Source: a virus
Length of the DNA stretch: 28,466 bases
Direction: 5' to 3' (one strand)
Virus record (IMG/VR): IMGVR_UViG_3300031566_000287
Location: 1 to 28,466 of that record
Numbering within the stretch: position 1 is the stretch's first letter; the number at the start of each line of letters is the position of its first letter. The notes beneath the pieces were generated by a model. It was not told the origin of the DNA, made no database searches, and saw only the letters and a program-made list of their open reading frames with translations. Below are positions 21,418 through 28,453 of this stretch, piece by piece. Made by a program: the position numbers and the translations under genes.

Positions 21418-21818
21418 TCCGATTCCTCCTCGTCGTCATCTTCCTCAGCCATTCGATCCAGCTCCACCTCCTGCTCCGAGTGATCCAGGACGGCTTCAGC
21501 GAAGGAGATGGCCTCGTCTCCATGGTTGACCAACACCCGCTCCCACTTGTGGCCGTCCTCGCACAGGAAGATGATCCTGGCGCCGTAGCCATTCCATCCC
21601 ACTCGCTCCCTGTCGGTTGCGAACCGGATGGTGCTCTCCTCTGGGTCGAAGCTGAGGGGCATCGTCAGGAATGGGGCCGTGTGAGGCAGGATATCCATTC
21701 CGATGATTCTGCTCTTCACTCGGAACTTCTTCCCTTCCCGTGTCTGTGTCCCGCAGATGGGGCAGTAGACGAAATCCCCTTGGCACAACTGCATGACTCC
21801 GTTGCGGAACTTAACCAC
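21414..21818 (-). CDS. Zinc ribbon-like small protein, unknown function
   Basis: A 134-aa protein from a GTG at 21818 with AAAGGAGG four bases upstream; an upstream TTG at 21833 would place the ribosome site inside the gene. It contains CPIC near residues 19-22 and a later FLCEDGHKWERV near residue 85, which may together bind one zinc ion, and an acidic C-terminus (RMAEEDDDEEESE). A central segment, FRVKSRIIGMDILPH, is followed by beta strands. It is coupled by a four-base overlap to the nuclease gene. No named family is recognised; an accessory role with the nuclease is only a guess. Confidence 0.65.
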   Translation of the reverse strand: MVKFRNGVMQLCQGDFVYCPICGTQTREGKKFRVKSRIIGMDILPHTAPFLTMPLSFDPEESTIRFATDRERVGWNGYGARIIFLCEDGHKWERVLVNHGDEAISFAEAVLDHSEQEVELDRMAEEDDDEEESE

Positions 21819-21857
21819 AGGTCCTCCTTTCAAGCCATTCTTTAGATGGGCCAGCCA

Positions 21858-24467
21858 TTACGCCTCCCTGGGTGACTTGATGTTGGTGATTTCACAGAAG
21901 CGTTTCCGGGCGTAGCCAATCTCCTCGGCTGCCCAGAACAGAAGATGCTTGTCCAGTCGATGCCAGCGCTGGACGATTCCCTGGATCCTGATGTTCTTCT
22001 GGCCTTGATTGTTGAACTCCGCAGCGCTAATGGCCTTCAGGGCGGCGGAAGCTACCTTGCAAGAAATGTTCGGAGATAGCAAATGCCTGGCAAAAGCCAC
22101 CGTGCAGTAGATTTCTCCGTCAGATTCGACATACATCGAAGGCAACGTACGTGCTGCGGCGCTCGTCTCCACGTAGTTCATGATGAGCTGGATGAGGTTG
22201 GCCTCTACGTCGGCCTCTCCACGGAGTCGATAGGTCAGCTCTGACCCATCCATCCCCTCCATGAGCAGTCGGTTGCCACGGGGCAGCCGCTTGAAATTGT
22301 CCCGCAGCCAGAGGAAGTGCCGGGCGATCAGGTAGTCGCTTCCGTCAGCCTCTCCGTCAGGGGCGATCCATCTGACACCGTCCTTGCCGGTGAAGGCCGC
22401 TCCCCCACGCTCTGCCAAGAAGTCCGCCGCCGCCTGCTTGACGGAGAACAGGTAGATGCGTTGGATCAGGGCCTTGCGGTCGTCCTCGGTGAAGCCTGCC
22501 TTGGCGAGGGAGGACAGGATCCCCATCGTGTTGGCGGTGATGATCAGGCGGGACGGGGCTCGCACCGTATATGGGGCGATGTATTTCTCATTCACATGGA
22601 TCGGGTCACCAGCGACGAGGGATCGGAACATCTCGCTTGGGTGGTTCGTGCCGAACCCTGCGCTCGGGATGCCCTCGTCCAGAGACACGATGACCGAGCT
22701 TCTGAGGGAGGCAGCGTAGTTCCCGAAGACGGCTCCTGTCGCCACGTTGGACGGGTCAAAGCACTCGGCCAGGCCCCGCACGAAGAGCTTCTTGCCGGTG
22801 GACGGGGGACCGATCAGGGCGATGGCACAGATGGGGTTGACCAGGTCGAAAGACCAGGCGATCCAGTTGCACAGCTTTTGAAAGTTGTCCGCGCCCACGA
22901 GACACTGTAGCCAGTCGTTGACGTCGTCGTTGTAGGCCGGCTCCAGGTCCTCCCTGATCCGAGTCACAGGGAAGAGGAGGCTCCCGTCCCGCGAAGGGAT
23001 CCCCCCACGGAGCCCTGGAGGGAAGCCGCCCACCTGGTAGGAGACTTCCGTCACGGGGGTCATGTGGTTCCTGAGGATGTTCACCAGGGGGACCAGCCGG
23101 TCCTCGCCCTGAGTCTGGATGATCACTCCGTCGATGCCGGACTCCCGGATCCCGGCGTAGATCTCCTGCTGCCCATAGCTCATGGTGGAGTAGGTGCCGT
23201 TCTTCTGGAGGACGAAATAGAGCTTCCTCGCCAAGATCGCCCTCCTGGACAGGACCAGCATGGCCTCGTTGTCGTCGTCCGGTAGCATCCCCTTGGGCCA
23301 GATCTCCCGGGCCGCCGCCAGGACCTCGTTGGCGGTCACCAGCTTCTTGCGCCGGGCGACCTCCTCCTGGATTTCCTCCCGGATCTCCAGCTCCTCCCTG
23401 ATCTCCTGCTTGGCGTCCTCCTGCTCCCACAGCCTGAGAATCTTCCCCCACAGGTTCGACAGTGGATCCAGGTCCGCCTCTTCTGGAGGCATGATGGACA
23501 CCCAGTCCAGGAGCAGGGCAAAGGCGTGCTCGGGCCGGGAGCCGGTGATGGGGAAGATCAGGGAGATCACCTGCCCGGCCACCTTCATCATGATCGTGTC
23601 CCGAGTCCCCCTCTCTGGCAGCAGATCTTGTAGTGCCTGTGGCGACTCGGGCCAGATGTAGGGGTAGCAGTCCCTGTTCTTCAGGCGCCGCTTCGCCTGC
23701 TTGTGGACTTCCGTCTGCTTGTTCTTGTCGAAGAGGATGCCCCTGGCCATCTCCGGATCTGGCATGGGCCGCCCCCGGAGGTTCAGGGATTGCCGTGTGG
23801 CCCGCGCAGGAGGCCCTAGCTCGTTGATCGTGTCCGGGTTGACCCTAAGGGCGGTGTCGATCTCCAGGCGCTCCAGGAGCCAATCAGGGGTCCTCTCGCC
23901 CTTCCTGACGACGTCGGGCAGGCGGAAGCACCGGGTCCAGTCCGAGGTGCTGCCCTTCTTCCAGCCGTCCACCTGCACCTTGGTCAGGCCCAGCCCGCCG
24001 ATCATGGACAGGAGCCCTCGGTGCAGGGGCTCTGCCCTCTCCGTGGAGACGGGCTCGGTCAGGATGTAGATGAGCCGCATTCCCTTGAGGGTCGGGTAGT
24101 AGACCGCCGGCAGGGGCACGTCGGACTTCGAGAATGCCGTCGCCAGCTCGTCCTCGGCGGCCGCCAGCTCTTCTGGGCCGGACCACTGCTCATGGGGCTC
24201 CTTGTCCAGGTCGACCGCAAGGTAGCGGACCAGCACGTCACCTCCCGAGACTCGGATGAGCCCGAGAGCGATCTTGGCGAGGGGGAAGATGTCTGTCTCC
24301 CCTGGGATGAAGTAGGTCAGGAAGTGAGCATCGGTGGGCCAGGACTTGCGGAGGGCCTCCTCCAGATCCTGCTCAGGGAGGAGATCTGGTAGATCGTCCC
24401 CCTGGTCTGGGTGGAGGCTCTTGGCCCTCGTCACATTCGCCTGGTCTTGAACGTAAAGTTTCAACAT
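21858..24467 (-). CDS. Primase-polymerase / SF3 helicase fusion
   Basis: An 869-aa protein with ATG at 24467. Residues 1-200 form an archaeo-eukaryotic primase-like domain with AVDLD (Asp86, Asp88) as the metal-binding pair, KGMRLIYIL near 128-136 and TRCFRLPDVVRKG at 178-190. A long coiled segment (352-376, EIREELEIREEIQEE) follows. Residues about 530-680 are a D5/SF3-type helicase: Walker A IGPPSTGKK (552-560), Walker B VIVSLDE (592-598), sensor ITANT (643-647) and an arginine in LIQRIYLF. It primes and unwinds DNA at the replication fork. No Shine-Dalgarno is visible before the start, so it may be translated by coupling with the upstream gene, whose stop lies six bases before it. Confidence 0.88.
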   Translation of the reverse strand: MLKLYVQDQANVTRAKSLHPDQGDDLPDLLPEQDLEEALRKSWPTDAHFLTYFIPGETDIFPLAKIALGLIRVSGGDVLVRYLAVDLDKEPHEQWSGPEELAAAEDELATAFSKSDVPLPAVYYPTLKGMRLIYILTEPVSTERAEPLHRGLLSMIGGLGLTKVQVDGWKKGSTSDWTRCFRLPDVVRKGERTPDWLLERLEIDTALRVNPDTINELGPPARATRQSLNLRGRPMPDPEMARGILFDKNKQTEVHKQAKRRLKNRDCYPYIWPESPQALQDLLPERGTRDTIMMKVAGQVISLIFPITGSRPEHAFALLLDWVSIMPPEEADLDPLSNLWGKILRLWEQEDAKQEIREELEIREEIQEEVARRKKLVTANEVLAAAREIWPKGMLPDDDNEAMLVLSRRAILARKLYFVLQKNGTYSTMSYGQQEIYAGIRESGIDGVIIQTQGEDRLVPLVNILRNHMTPVTEVSYQVGGFPPGLRGGIPSRDGSLLFPVTRIREDLEPAYNDDVNDWLQCLVGADNFQKLCNWIAWSFDLVNPICAIALIGPPSTGKKLFVRGLAECFDPSNVATGAVFGNYAASLRSSVIVSLDEGIPSAGFGTNHPSEMFRSLVAGDPIHVNEKYIAPYTVRAPSRLIITANTMGILSSLAKAGFTEDDRKALIQRIYLFSVKQAAADFLAERGGAAFTGKDGVRWIAPDGEADGSDYLIARHFLWLRDNFKRLPRGNRLLMEGMDGSELTYRLRGEADVEANLIQLIMNYVETSAAARTLPSMYVESDGEIYCTVAFARHLLSPNISCKVASAALKAISAAEFNNQGQKNIRIQGIVQRWHRLDKHLLFWAAEEIGYARKRFCEITNIKSPREA

Positions 24468-24473
24468 GGTAGG

Positions 24474-24698
24474 CTATGATACGTCGTCAGAGACCTCAGG
24501 GCCAGGTTTTTCTTGAATCCCTGCCTGGAACCCAGACAGGAACGCATCAATCCGGTCATAGGTCCGAAGGAACGACAGTATCCGTCCTCCTCTCTTGATG
24601 ATGGTCAGTCCTCCCTTGGTCTTCTCCAGCTCAAGCCCAAGGGACTCGGCCCGGGTCTCAAGGGCAGCCCGAGCATCCTTCTTGAGCCATGCGTTCAT
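24474..24698 (-). CDS. Small basic protein, unknown function
   Basis: A 74-aa protein starting MNAWLKKDARAALETRA, overlapping the previous stop as ATGA. It has an N-terminal amphipathic helix, then a beta-hairpin with KGGLTIIKRGGRILSFL, and a helical end. The style (small helix plus strands, basic) fits an unknown early phage protein. It precedes the primase gene. Confidence 0.6.
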   Translation of the reverse strand: MNAWLKKDARAALETRAESLGLELEKTKGGLTIIKRGGRILSFLRTYDRIDAFLSGFQAGIQEKPGPEVSDDVS

Positions 24699-24934
24699 AA
24701 GATCCGCGCCGCATCGATGCCGAGTTTCTTGTTGAACCGAACGACGACCTTACGCTCGTCCGGCAGGATGAACAGGGGCTCGTCCGGATCAGTGTCCCGA
24801 GGGAAGGTGATCTCGATGCCCTCACTGTTGAAGACCTGCCGGATGATCCAGAAGATGTCGTCGTCCTCGGTCGTCTCCTCCCAGATGCGGTCGGTCAGAT
24901 CCAGGATGTCCTCGTCTTCCATGCTCAAAAACAT
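24695..24934 (-). CDS. Small acidic protein, unknown function
   Basis: A 79-aa acidic protein with AAAAGGAG seven bases upstream of its ATG at 24934. The N-terminal third is strongly acidic (MEDEDILDLTDRIWEETTEDDD) and the rest holds beta strands (ITFPRDTD, PLFILPDERKVVVRF). It begins a short operon leading into the primase gene, directly after the tRNA gene. No family is recognised. Confidence 0.65.
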   Translation of the reverse strand: MFLSMEDEDILDLTDRIWEETTEDDDIFWIIRQVFNSEGIEITFPRDTDPDEPLFILPDERKVVVRFNKKLGIDAARIL

Positions 24935-24957
24935 TTCGTTCTCCTTTTGTTGAAAGC

Positions 24958-25032
24958 TGGTAGCCCAGCCGGGAGTTGAACCCGGTCCTCCACCTTGAAA
25001 GGGTGGCGTGCTGACCGTTACACCACAGGGCC
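24958..25032 (-). tRNA. tRNA-Glu (anticodon UUC)
   Basis: A 75-base cloverleaf on the minus strand with encoded CCA end. The acceptor stem GGCCCTG/CTGGGCT has one G-U pair and one U-U mismatch; the D-arm GTG/CAC, anticodon stem CCACC/GGTGG with a seven-base loop CTTTCAA (anticodon TTC), and T-arm CCGGG/CCCGG with TTCAACT loop all pair well. It reads GAA and GAG codons. The 5' end follows directly on the stop codon of the upstream gene (25033), and the next gene's ribosome site is about 10 bases after the CCA end, so it must be cut from an mRNA by RNase P and RNase E-like or tRNase enzymes. Confidence 0.92.
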
Positions 25033-25356
25033 TTACTCCAATTCGACTCCCATCACGTTCGATAAATGTTGGATCGCTCGCTCGAAGGCGAGGGTCTCAC
25101 TCTCCAGGGCCCGAACCCGCTGCAGATAGACCATCGCCGTCCTTGATGCCGCAGGATCTACAGCAAGCTCTTCATCCCGGGCCTTGATGTAGCCGACCTC
25201 TGCCCTCTTCATTAAGACCCTGCAGTCTGAGAGCTTCTTGGTTGCGTGAATCAGGTATAGCTTCACTGATTCAGGATTCGAGATGCTCGCCGCCGTGGCC
25301 AGGATAGACCACCCGAAGTCTACCTTCCGAAGCAGGTTCGTGAGATTGGTCTTCAT
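25033..25356 (-). CDS. Small helical protein, unknown function
   Basis: A 107-aa protein starting MKTNLTNLLRKVDFG, overlapping the previous stop as ATGA, with AGGAGAG upstream. It is almost entirely helical, with VYLQRVRALESETLAFERAIQHLSNV as a likely helical hairpin or coiled coil. The final GAG-TAA is immediately followed by the tRNA 5' end. No family is recognised. Confidence 0.65.
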   Translation of the reverse strand: MKTNLTNLLRKVDFGWSILATAASISNPESVKLYLIHATKKLSDCRVLMKRAEVGYIKARDEELAVDPAASRTAMVYLQRVRALESETLAFERAIQHLSNVMGVELE

Positions 25357-25736
25357 TCGTCTCTCCTATATGCCGTTCGAAGTCCTCGCTTACTTAGGTT
25401 CTGGACCCACGAGGGCCTCACCGCTTCCACCTCTTGAAGGATACCCCTGAAGATCTTGTCGTGCGTCAGGAGCCTGCCAGTTTTCGTCCTTCTGTATTCC
25501 CCTCCGGATCGGATCGAATCACAAGCGTGCGCCAGCTCGTGGACCAGGAGGATCCGGATGTATTCCGGCTCGTCGCTACACCAGGGGTATAGCATGATCT
25601 CCCTGATCAAGCAGTCACACCAGCCTCCGAGGGTTCCGGTAGACTTTGGCTTCACGGAGATCTTCCATCCCTTGAAGCTCACGCCCCAGATCTCCTCCAA
25701 GGCCTTGATGGTGCGATCTCTGCTGACCGTCTTCAT
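25353..25736 (-). CDS. SprT-like zinc metallopeptidase candidate
   Basis: A 127-aa protein with GAGG five bases upstream of the ATG at 25736. It holds ILLVHELAHACD (residues 62-73) with His66, Glu67 and His70, the HExxH zinc site, and a possible third ligand, His92, in LLTHDKIFRGI, matching the layout of SprT-like proteases. The N-terminal strand WKISVKPKSTGTLGGWCD precedes the site. SprT-type enzymes cleave DNA-bound or crosslinked proteins, which would suit a phage takeover or repair role. It is small, so other metallopeptidase-like functions are possible. Confidence 0.7.
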   Translation of the reverse strand: MKTVSRDRTIKALEEIWGVSFKGWKISVKPKSTGTLGGWCDCLIREIMLYPWCSDEPEYIRILLVHELAHACDSIRSGGEYRRTKTGRLLTHDKIFRGILQEVEAVRPSWVQNLSKRGLRTAYRRDE

Positions 25737-25879
25737 GACTCCCTCACCATGTTATAGCCCGACAGGGCGATCAGGATCATTGCCAAGGGCAGGAGTGTGG
25801 CTGAGACGGCCAGGTCCATGTTGGCACACACCCATGCCCAGGCAAAGAATACCACGAACACCGGGATGAAGCGTTTCAT
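25733..25879 (-). CDS. Small two-segment membrane protein
   Basis: A 48-aa protein beginning MKRFIPVFVVFFAWAW and ending SGYNMVRES, with AAAGGAAAG just before the ATG at 25879. Both ends overlap neighbours by four bases (ATGA). There are two hydrophobic stretches, residues about 5-18 and 26-41, separated by a short NMDLA turn, with a basic start. It likely lies in the host inner membrane. The function is unknown. It resembles in size and N-terminus (MKR, then IP and AW) the protein at 28307-28453. Confidence 0.7.
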   Translation of the reverse strand: MKRFIPVFVVFFAWAWVCANMDLAVSATLLPLAMILIALSGYNMVRES

Positions 25880-26952
25880 TTCTTTCCTTTCAATTCCACG
25901 ATTTCCATCCACGCCTTGACCAGGCTATTCATCAAGCGGTTGCTGCACCCCTCCACCGAGAGGGCCCGGCGGCGCCATCCGTCGAGCTTGCCGTTGGCCT
26001 GCTTGAGGCGCTCCTCCAGCTCGGTCTTCTCCTTGAAGTAACGACTCTCGGCCGAGATTGCATCCCGAAGCCTTTCGCGCAAGACGCCGACCTCGTTCCC
26101 ATGCTGGGCGAGCTGCTTCTTGGCCTCGTCCCGCTCGCACCGCGCCCGGTCGAGCTGCTCCTGTAGATGGACCACGTCCCTTGGCATCTCGTTCAGGCGG
26201 AATTGCAGGTTCTTGGCGTGGCCGCGCTGGCGCTCCAGGGCCAGTTCCAGCTCCTGGATGCGTTGGAGCTGTTGAGTGATCTTGATGTGGTCCTTCTCTT
26301 CCTTCTCCTGGTAGAATGCCAGGTTTGCTTCCAGCTCCTGGACCTGAGCTGCCTTTACGTTGATGCTCTCCACCAGCCGCTCCCGGACCTTGGCGCGGGC
26401 GGCCGCATCGGACTCCAGCTCCTTGATCTTCTGCTCTGCCAGGAGGAGCTTGGCCGCCAGCTCCTCGATGCGCTCCCTCTGGGAGTTGGCCCGCCACTCG
26501 GCCTCCCGGCGCTTCGCAACCTCGTCATCCGCGATCCCGGCGAAGGATGCCGCGTGATCCTCCAGGAACAGGTTCCGCTTCTCCAGCTCCTCGATGCGGG
26601 CCTGCTCTTTCAACAGATCCCTTTGGAGGGTTTCCGTGTCCCTCTGCCGGATCCTGTTGGTGTCGTCCAGAAGGGCGACTCGGGCTTCGAGCTGGGCGAT
26701 ACGGGCCTGAGCCTTGCTTTTTTGAAGCCCGGACAGGACCGTCCTTTGCTTGGCGTTCTTGGACTGGGCGGCGCTGATCTGATTCCTGAAGTTCCGCTCG
26801 GCCTTGGATGCGTCTGCCTCCAGCTCCCTGATGCGCCACACGGACTGGACCAGGGACACGCCCTGGATCGCGTCGAAGTAGGCTTCGAGCTGGGAGATAC
26901 GGGCCTGGGCCTTCTTCAGTTCATCCGACAGGTAGCTTGCTTCTGATGACAT
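25876..26952 (-). CDS. Long coiled-coil protein, unknown function
   Basis: A 358-aa protein with GGAAGG upstream of the ATG at 26952. Almost the whole length is charged, helical and coiled-coil forming, with recurring RIxxLE segments: ARISQLEAY (near residue 17), ARIAQLEARV, ARIEELEKRN, ERIEELAAKL and RIQELELAL, suggesting duplication of a helical unit. The C-terminal end is a short helical region, RLMNSLVKAWMEIVEL. Such proteins build filaments or scaffolds; no domain for ATP or DNA binding is visible. It sits among small membrane protein genes and is co-translated with one of them. A structural or host-takeover function is possible. Confidence 0.75.
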   Translation of the reverse strand: MSSEASYLSDELKKAQARISQLEAYFDAIQGVSLVQSVWRIRELEADASKAERNFRNQISAAQSKNAKQRTVLSGLQKSKAQARIAQLEARVALLDDTNRIRQRDTETLQRDLLKEQARIEELEKRNLFLEDHAASFAGIADDEVAKRREAEWRANSQRERIEELAAKLLLAEQKIKELESDAAARAKVRERLVESINVKAAQVQELEANLAFYQEKEEKDHIKITQQLQRIQELELALERQRGHAKNLQFRLNEMPRDVVHLQEQLDRARCERDEAKKQLAQHGNEVGVLRERLRDAISAESRYFKEKTELEERLKQANGKLDGWRRRALSVEGCSNRLMNSLVKAWMEIVELKGKK

Positions 26953-26953
26953 T

Positions 26954-27109
26954 TCAGATTCCTTCCTTCACGTAGATCCAAAGACGAGCGATTGGCCAAA
27001 AGACCAAGAAAATTAAGATGAAGGGAGACAAGACCACTCCCAAGGTTGCGATGACCACCCCGTATGTTAGAGCCAGCAACAGGGCTCCACAAATCTCCAA
27101 AAGCTTCAT
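26954..27109 (-). CDS. Small two-segment membrane protein
   Basis: A 51-aa protein starting MKLLEICGALLLALTYG; tandem ATGs at 27112 and 27109 are both possible, and the second is better spaced from GAAGG. Residues 6-25 (ICGALLLALTYGVVIATLGV) and 27-43 (LSPFILIFLVFWPIARL) are hydrophobic with a short turn, and the C-terminus is basic (IYVKEGI). It is a likely inner membrane protein of unknown function. It ends two bases before the start of the coiled-coil gene. Confidence 0.7.
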   Translation of the reverse strand: MKLLEICGALLLALTYGVVIATLGVVLSPFILIFLVFWPIARLWIYVKEGI

Positions 27110-27117
27110 CATGGCCT

Positions 27118-27321
27118 TCACACCCTTCCATTCTCATCGAAATCGTAGCCTAAGTATACTTCGATTGTGTTGTAGGGGTGGGAAGGATCTTGGATTTGCG
27201 CCTCGGCTCCCCCCTCATATATGGAGCCAATCGAGGCATTCCACTTCTTCAGCACGGCCATGAGGTCCTTCTTGAACCCGGCCTCGATCTCTGCGGCGGT
27301 CATGTTCTTGATCTGCTTCAT
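27118..27321 (-). CDS. Small duplicated protein, copy A
   Basis: A 67-aa protein starting MKQIKNMTAAEIEAGFKK, overlapping the previous stop as ATGA, with GGAG eight bases upstream of 27321. It shares with its neighbour (27318-27512) the blocks MTAAEIE at residues 7-13, LKKWNAS near 24-30 and IEVYLGYDFDENG near 53-65. The layout is helical at the start, beta-hairpin at the end. The function is unknown. The pair is a tandem duplication. Confidence 0.7.
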   Translation of the reverse strand: MKQIKNMTAAEIEAGFKKDLMAVLKKWNASIGSIYEGGAEAQIQDPSHPYNTIEVYLGYDFDENGRV

Positions 27322-27494
27322 GGCTTGGCTCCGTTCTCGGTGAACTCCCATCCCAAAGGCACTTCAACGAAACCAACCCTGGCGCACATCCCGTAGTCGT
27401 GCTTCCCTTCCACCGCGTAAAGGGAGGCCCTCCACTTCTTCAGGAGCTTCCTCAGCTCCACACTGAATTCGATCTCGATCTCTGCGGCGGTCAT
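27241..27494. repeat. DNA-level repeat of the duplicated gene pair
   Basis: Identical segments of 12 bases (27241-27252 and 27432-27443) and 21 bases (27283-27303 and 27474-27494) occur at the same 191-base offset, equal to the distance between the two gene starts (27321 and 27512). They encode the KKW and MTAAEIE blocks. This collinear identity supports a tandem gene duplication. Confidence 0.85.
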
Positions 27495-27512
27495 CTTGCT
27501 CAGATTCTTCAT
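27318..27512 (-). CDS. Small duplicated protein, copy B
   Basis: A 64-aa protein starting MKNLSKMTAAEIEIEFSV. The ATG at 27512 has AAAGGAG six bases upstream; a GTG at 27515 is too close. The blocks MTAAEIE, LLKKWRAS and VEVPLGWEFTENG align with copy A. Its stop overlaps the next start (ATGA). The function is unknown. Confidence 0.7.
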   Translation of the reverse strand: MKNLSKMTAAEIEIEFSVELRKLLKKWRASLYAVEGKHDYGMCARVGFVEVPLGWEFTENGAKP

Positions 27513-27841
27513 CACAAGCTCCTTTCCGGCTTCCCGTCCGCTCCCCTGCGCCAGATCTCCACGATCTTCACCTTCTTGGAGATCCAGACCTCTCCACTCC
27601 CCTCGTTCACATATCTCTTGGCGATGGTCCTGGCCTCGCGCAGGTCCTTGGCCCCGGAGACCAAGGAGTCACCAGAGCCCAGGCTCGCCAGGCTCAAGGA
27701 GACGGCTATCCTGAACGGCTGGGCGAGCGGTGCCATGATGCTGATGGCATGGTGGAGCCTCTGGTAGGGGGCTCCCGAGGACACTGACCGCTCGAAGGAC
27801 TTGAGCACATCCAGGACCAGGGCCGCTTCTTTCTGGTTCAT
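27512..27841 (-). CDS. Unknown protein
   Basis: A 109-aa protein starting MNQKEAALVLDVLKSFE, with GGAG nine bases upstream of the ATG at 27841. The N-terminal two thirds are helical (AISIMAPLAQPFRIAVSLSLASL), and the last part has strands and a basic end (SKKVKIVEIWRRG). It is coupled to the next gene by an overlapping GTGATG. No family is recognised. Confidence 0.65.
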   Translation of the reverse strand: MNQKEAALVLDVLKSFERSVSSGAPYQRLHHAISIMAPLAQPFRIAVSLSLASLGSGDSLVSGAKDLREARTIAKRYVNEGSGEVWISKKVKIVEIWRRGADGKPERSL

Positions 27842-27843
27842 GG

Positions 27844-28149
27844 CTACTTCTCCACGTTGTGATACGCCTCGACCCAGTTAGGGTGACCGAAATCAGGAGC
27901 CAGCTTGTTCAGGTAATCCTCCATGATGGAGGCAGATTCCAGCGGGAGTGGCCACGGGTCTGTGACCATGAACAGGTCGAGCAGGACACGGTATTGCTGC
28001 TTCGTGATCTGCTTCTTGTCCAGCGTCTTGAGGACGTCGAAGAGCTTGTCCTGCGTGGCCCACAGCTCCTCGGTGAGCCTGCGGTTGTCCTTCTTCAGGT
28101 TGTCGATGACACCCTTGTGCCAGAGATAGGTCTGGTTCTCGTTGCTCAT
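27844..28149 (-). CDS. Unknown helical protein
   Basis: A 101-aa protein starting MSNENQTYLWHKGVIDNL; GGGGGTG precedes the ATG at 28149, which overlaps the upstream stop as ATGA. Residues 13-50 look like a coiled coil (NLKKDNRRLTEELWATQ, KLFDVLKTLDKKQ). The C-terminal half is mixed, with many aromatics. No family is recognised. Confidence 0.65.
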   Translation of the reverse strand: MSNENQTYLWHKGVIDNLKKDNRRLTEELWATQDKLFDVLKTLDKKQITKQQYRVLLDLFMVTDPWPLPLESASIMEDYLNKLAPDFGHPNWVEAYHNVEK

Positions 28150-28307
28150 CTCACCCCCATGAACAGGGCGATGCCCATGGCCGCGACGATGGAGAACATG
28201 GCGAGGAGGAGAAAGGTCATGATCTTCCTGCGCCGGGTCTCCGCCTTCAGGCGCTCGCGCATCCACTCGATGGTCCCGATGAGTTCATTGTAGTTTTTCT
28301 TTGCCAT
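28146..28307 (-). CDS. Small single-pass membrane protein
   Basis: A 53-aa protein starting MAKKNYNELIGTIEWMRE, with GAGAGGG upstream of the ATG at 28307, which overlaps the previous stop (TGATG). The N-terminal half is a charged helix (RERLKAETRRRK) followed by one hydrophobic segment MTFLLLAMFSIVAAMGIALF near residues 30-49. The positive charges before the segment suggest an inside N-terminus. The function is unknown; it is co-translated with another small membrane protein. Confidence 0.7.
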   Translation of the reverse strand: MAKKNYNELIGTIEWMRERLKAETRRRKIMTFLLLAMFSIVAAMGIALFMGVR

Positions 28308-28453
28308 CACTTCATCCCTCTCGTCCTGATGTTGAGAAAAATCGTAGCAGCGAGGATCAGTGGAGCCACCAGGATCCACACCCACGATGGTGTGGTGAAA
28401 ATGACGACGCCCCACGCCGCGCAGAGCATCCAGGGAATATAACTTCTCTTCAT
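28307..28453 (-). CDS. Small two-segment membrane protein
   Basis: A 48-aa protein starting MKRSYIPWMLCAAWG, with AAGGAG seven bases before the ATG at 28453. Two hydrophobic parts (residues about 6-19 and 23-40) are separated by TTPSW, and the end is basic (NIRTRGMK). It resembles the 48-aa protein at 25733-25879 in length and in the start (MKR then IP and AW). It is the first complete gene of the leftward operon in this window. Confidence 0.7.
   Translation of the reverse strand: MKRSYIPWMLCAAWGVVIFTTPSWVWILVAPLILAATIFLNIRTRGMK

Noticed and set aside
24462-24480. GTATCATA on the minus strand before the primase gene and again in the stem-loop near 16550, with a related GTATCAT on the plus strand near 6436
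   Set aside because: It looked like a recurrent -10 element (TATCAT), but no -35-like sequence is present at a proper distance in any of the three, and an eight-base match can recur by chance.
26916-27137. 73-aa frame between the coiled-coil gene and the duplicated gene pair
   Set aside because: It overlaps the better-supported 51-aa membrane protein gene in another frame and has no ribosome site.
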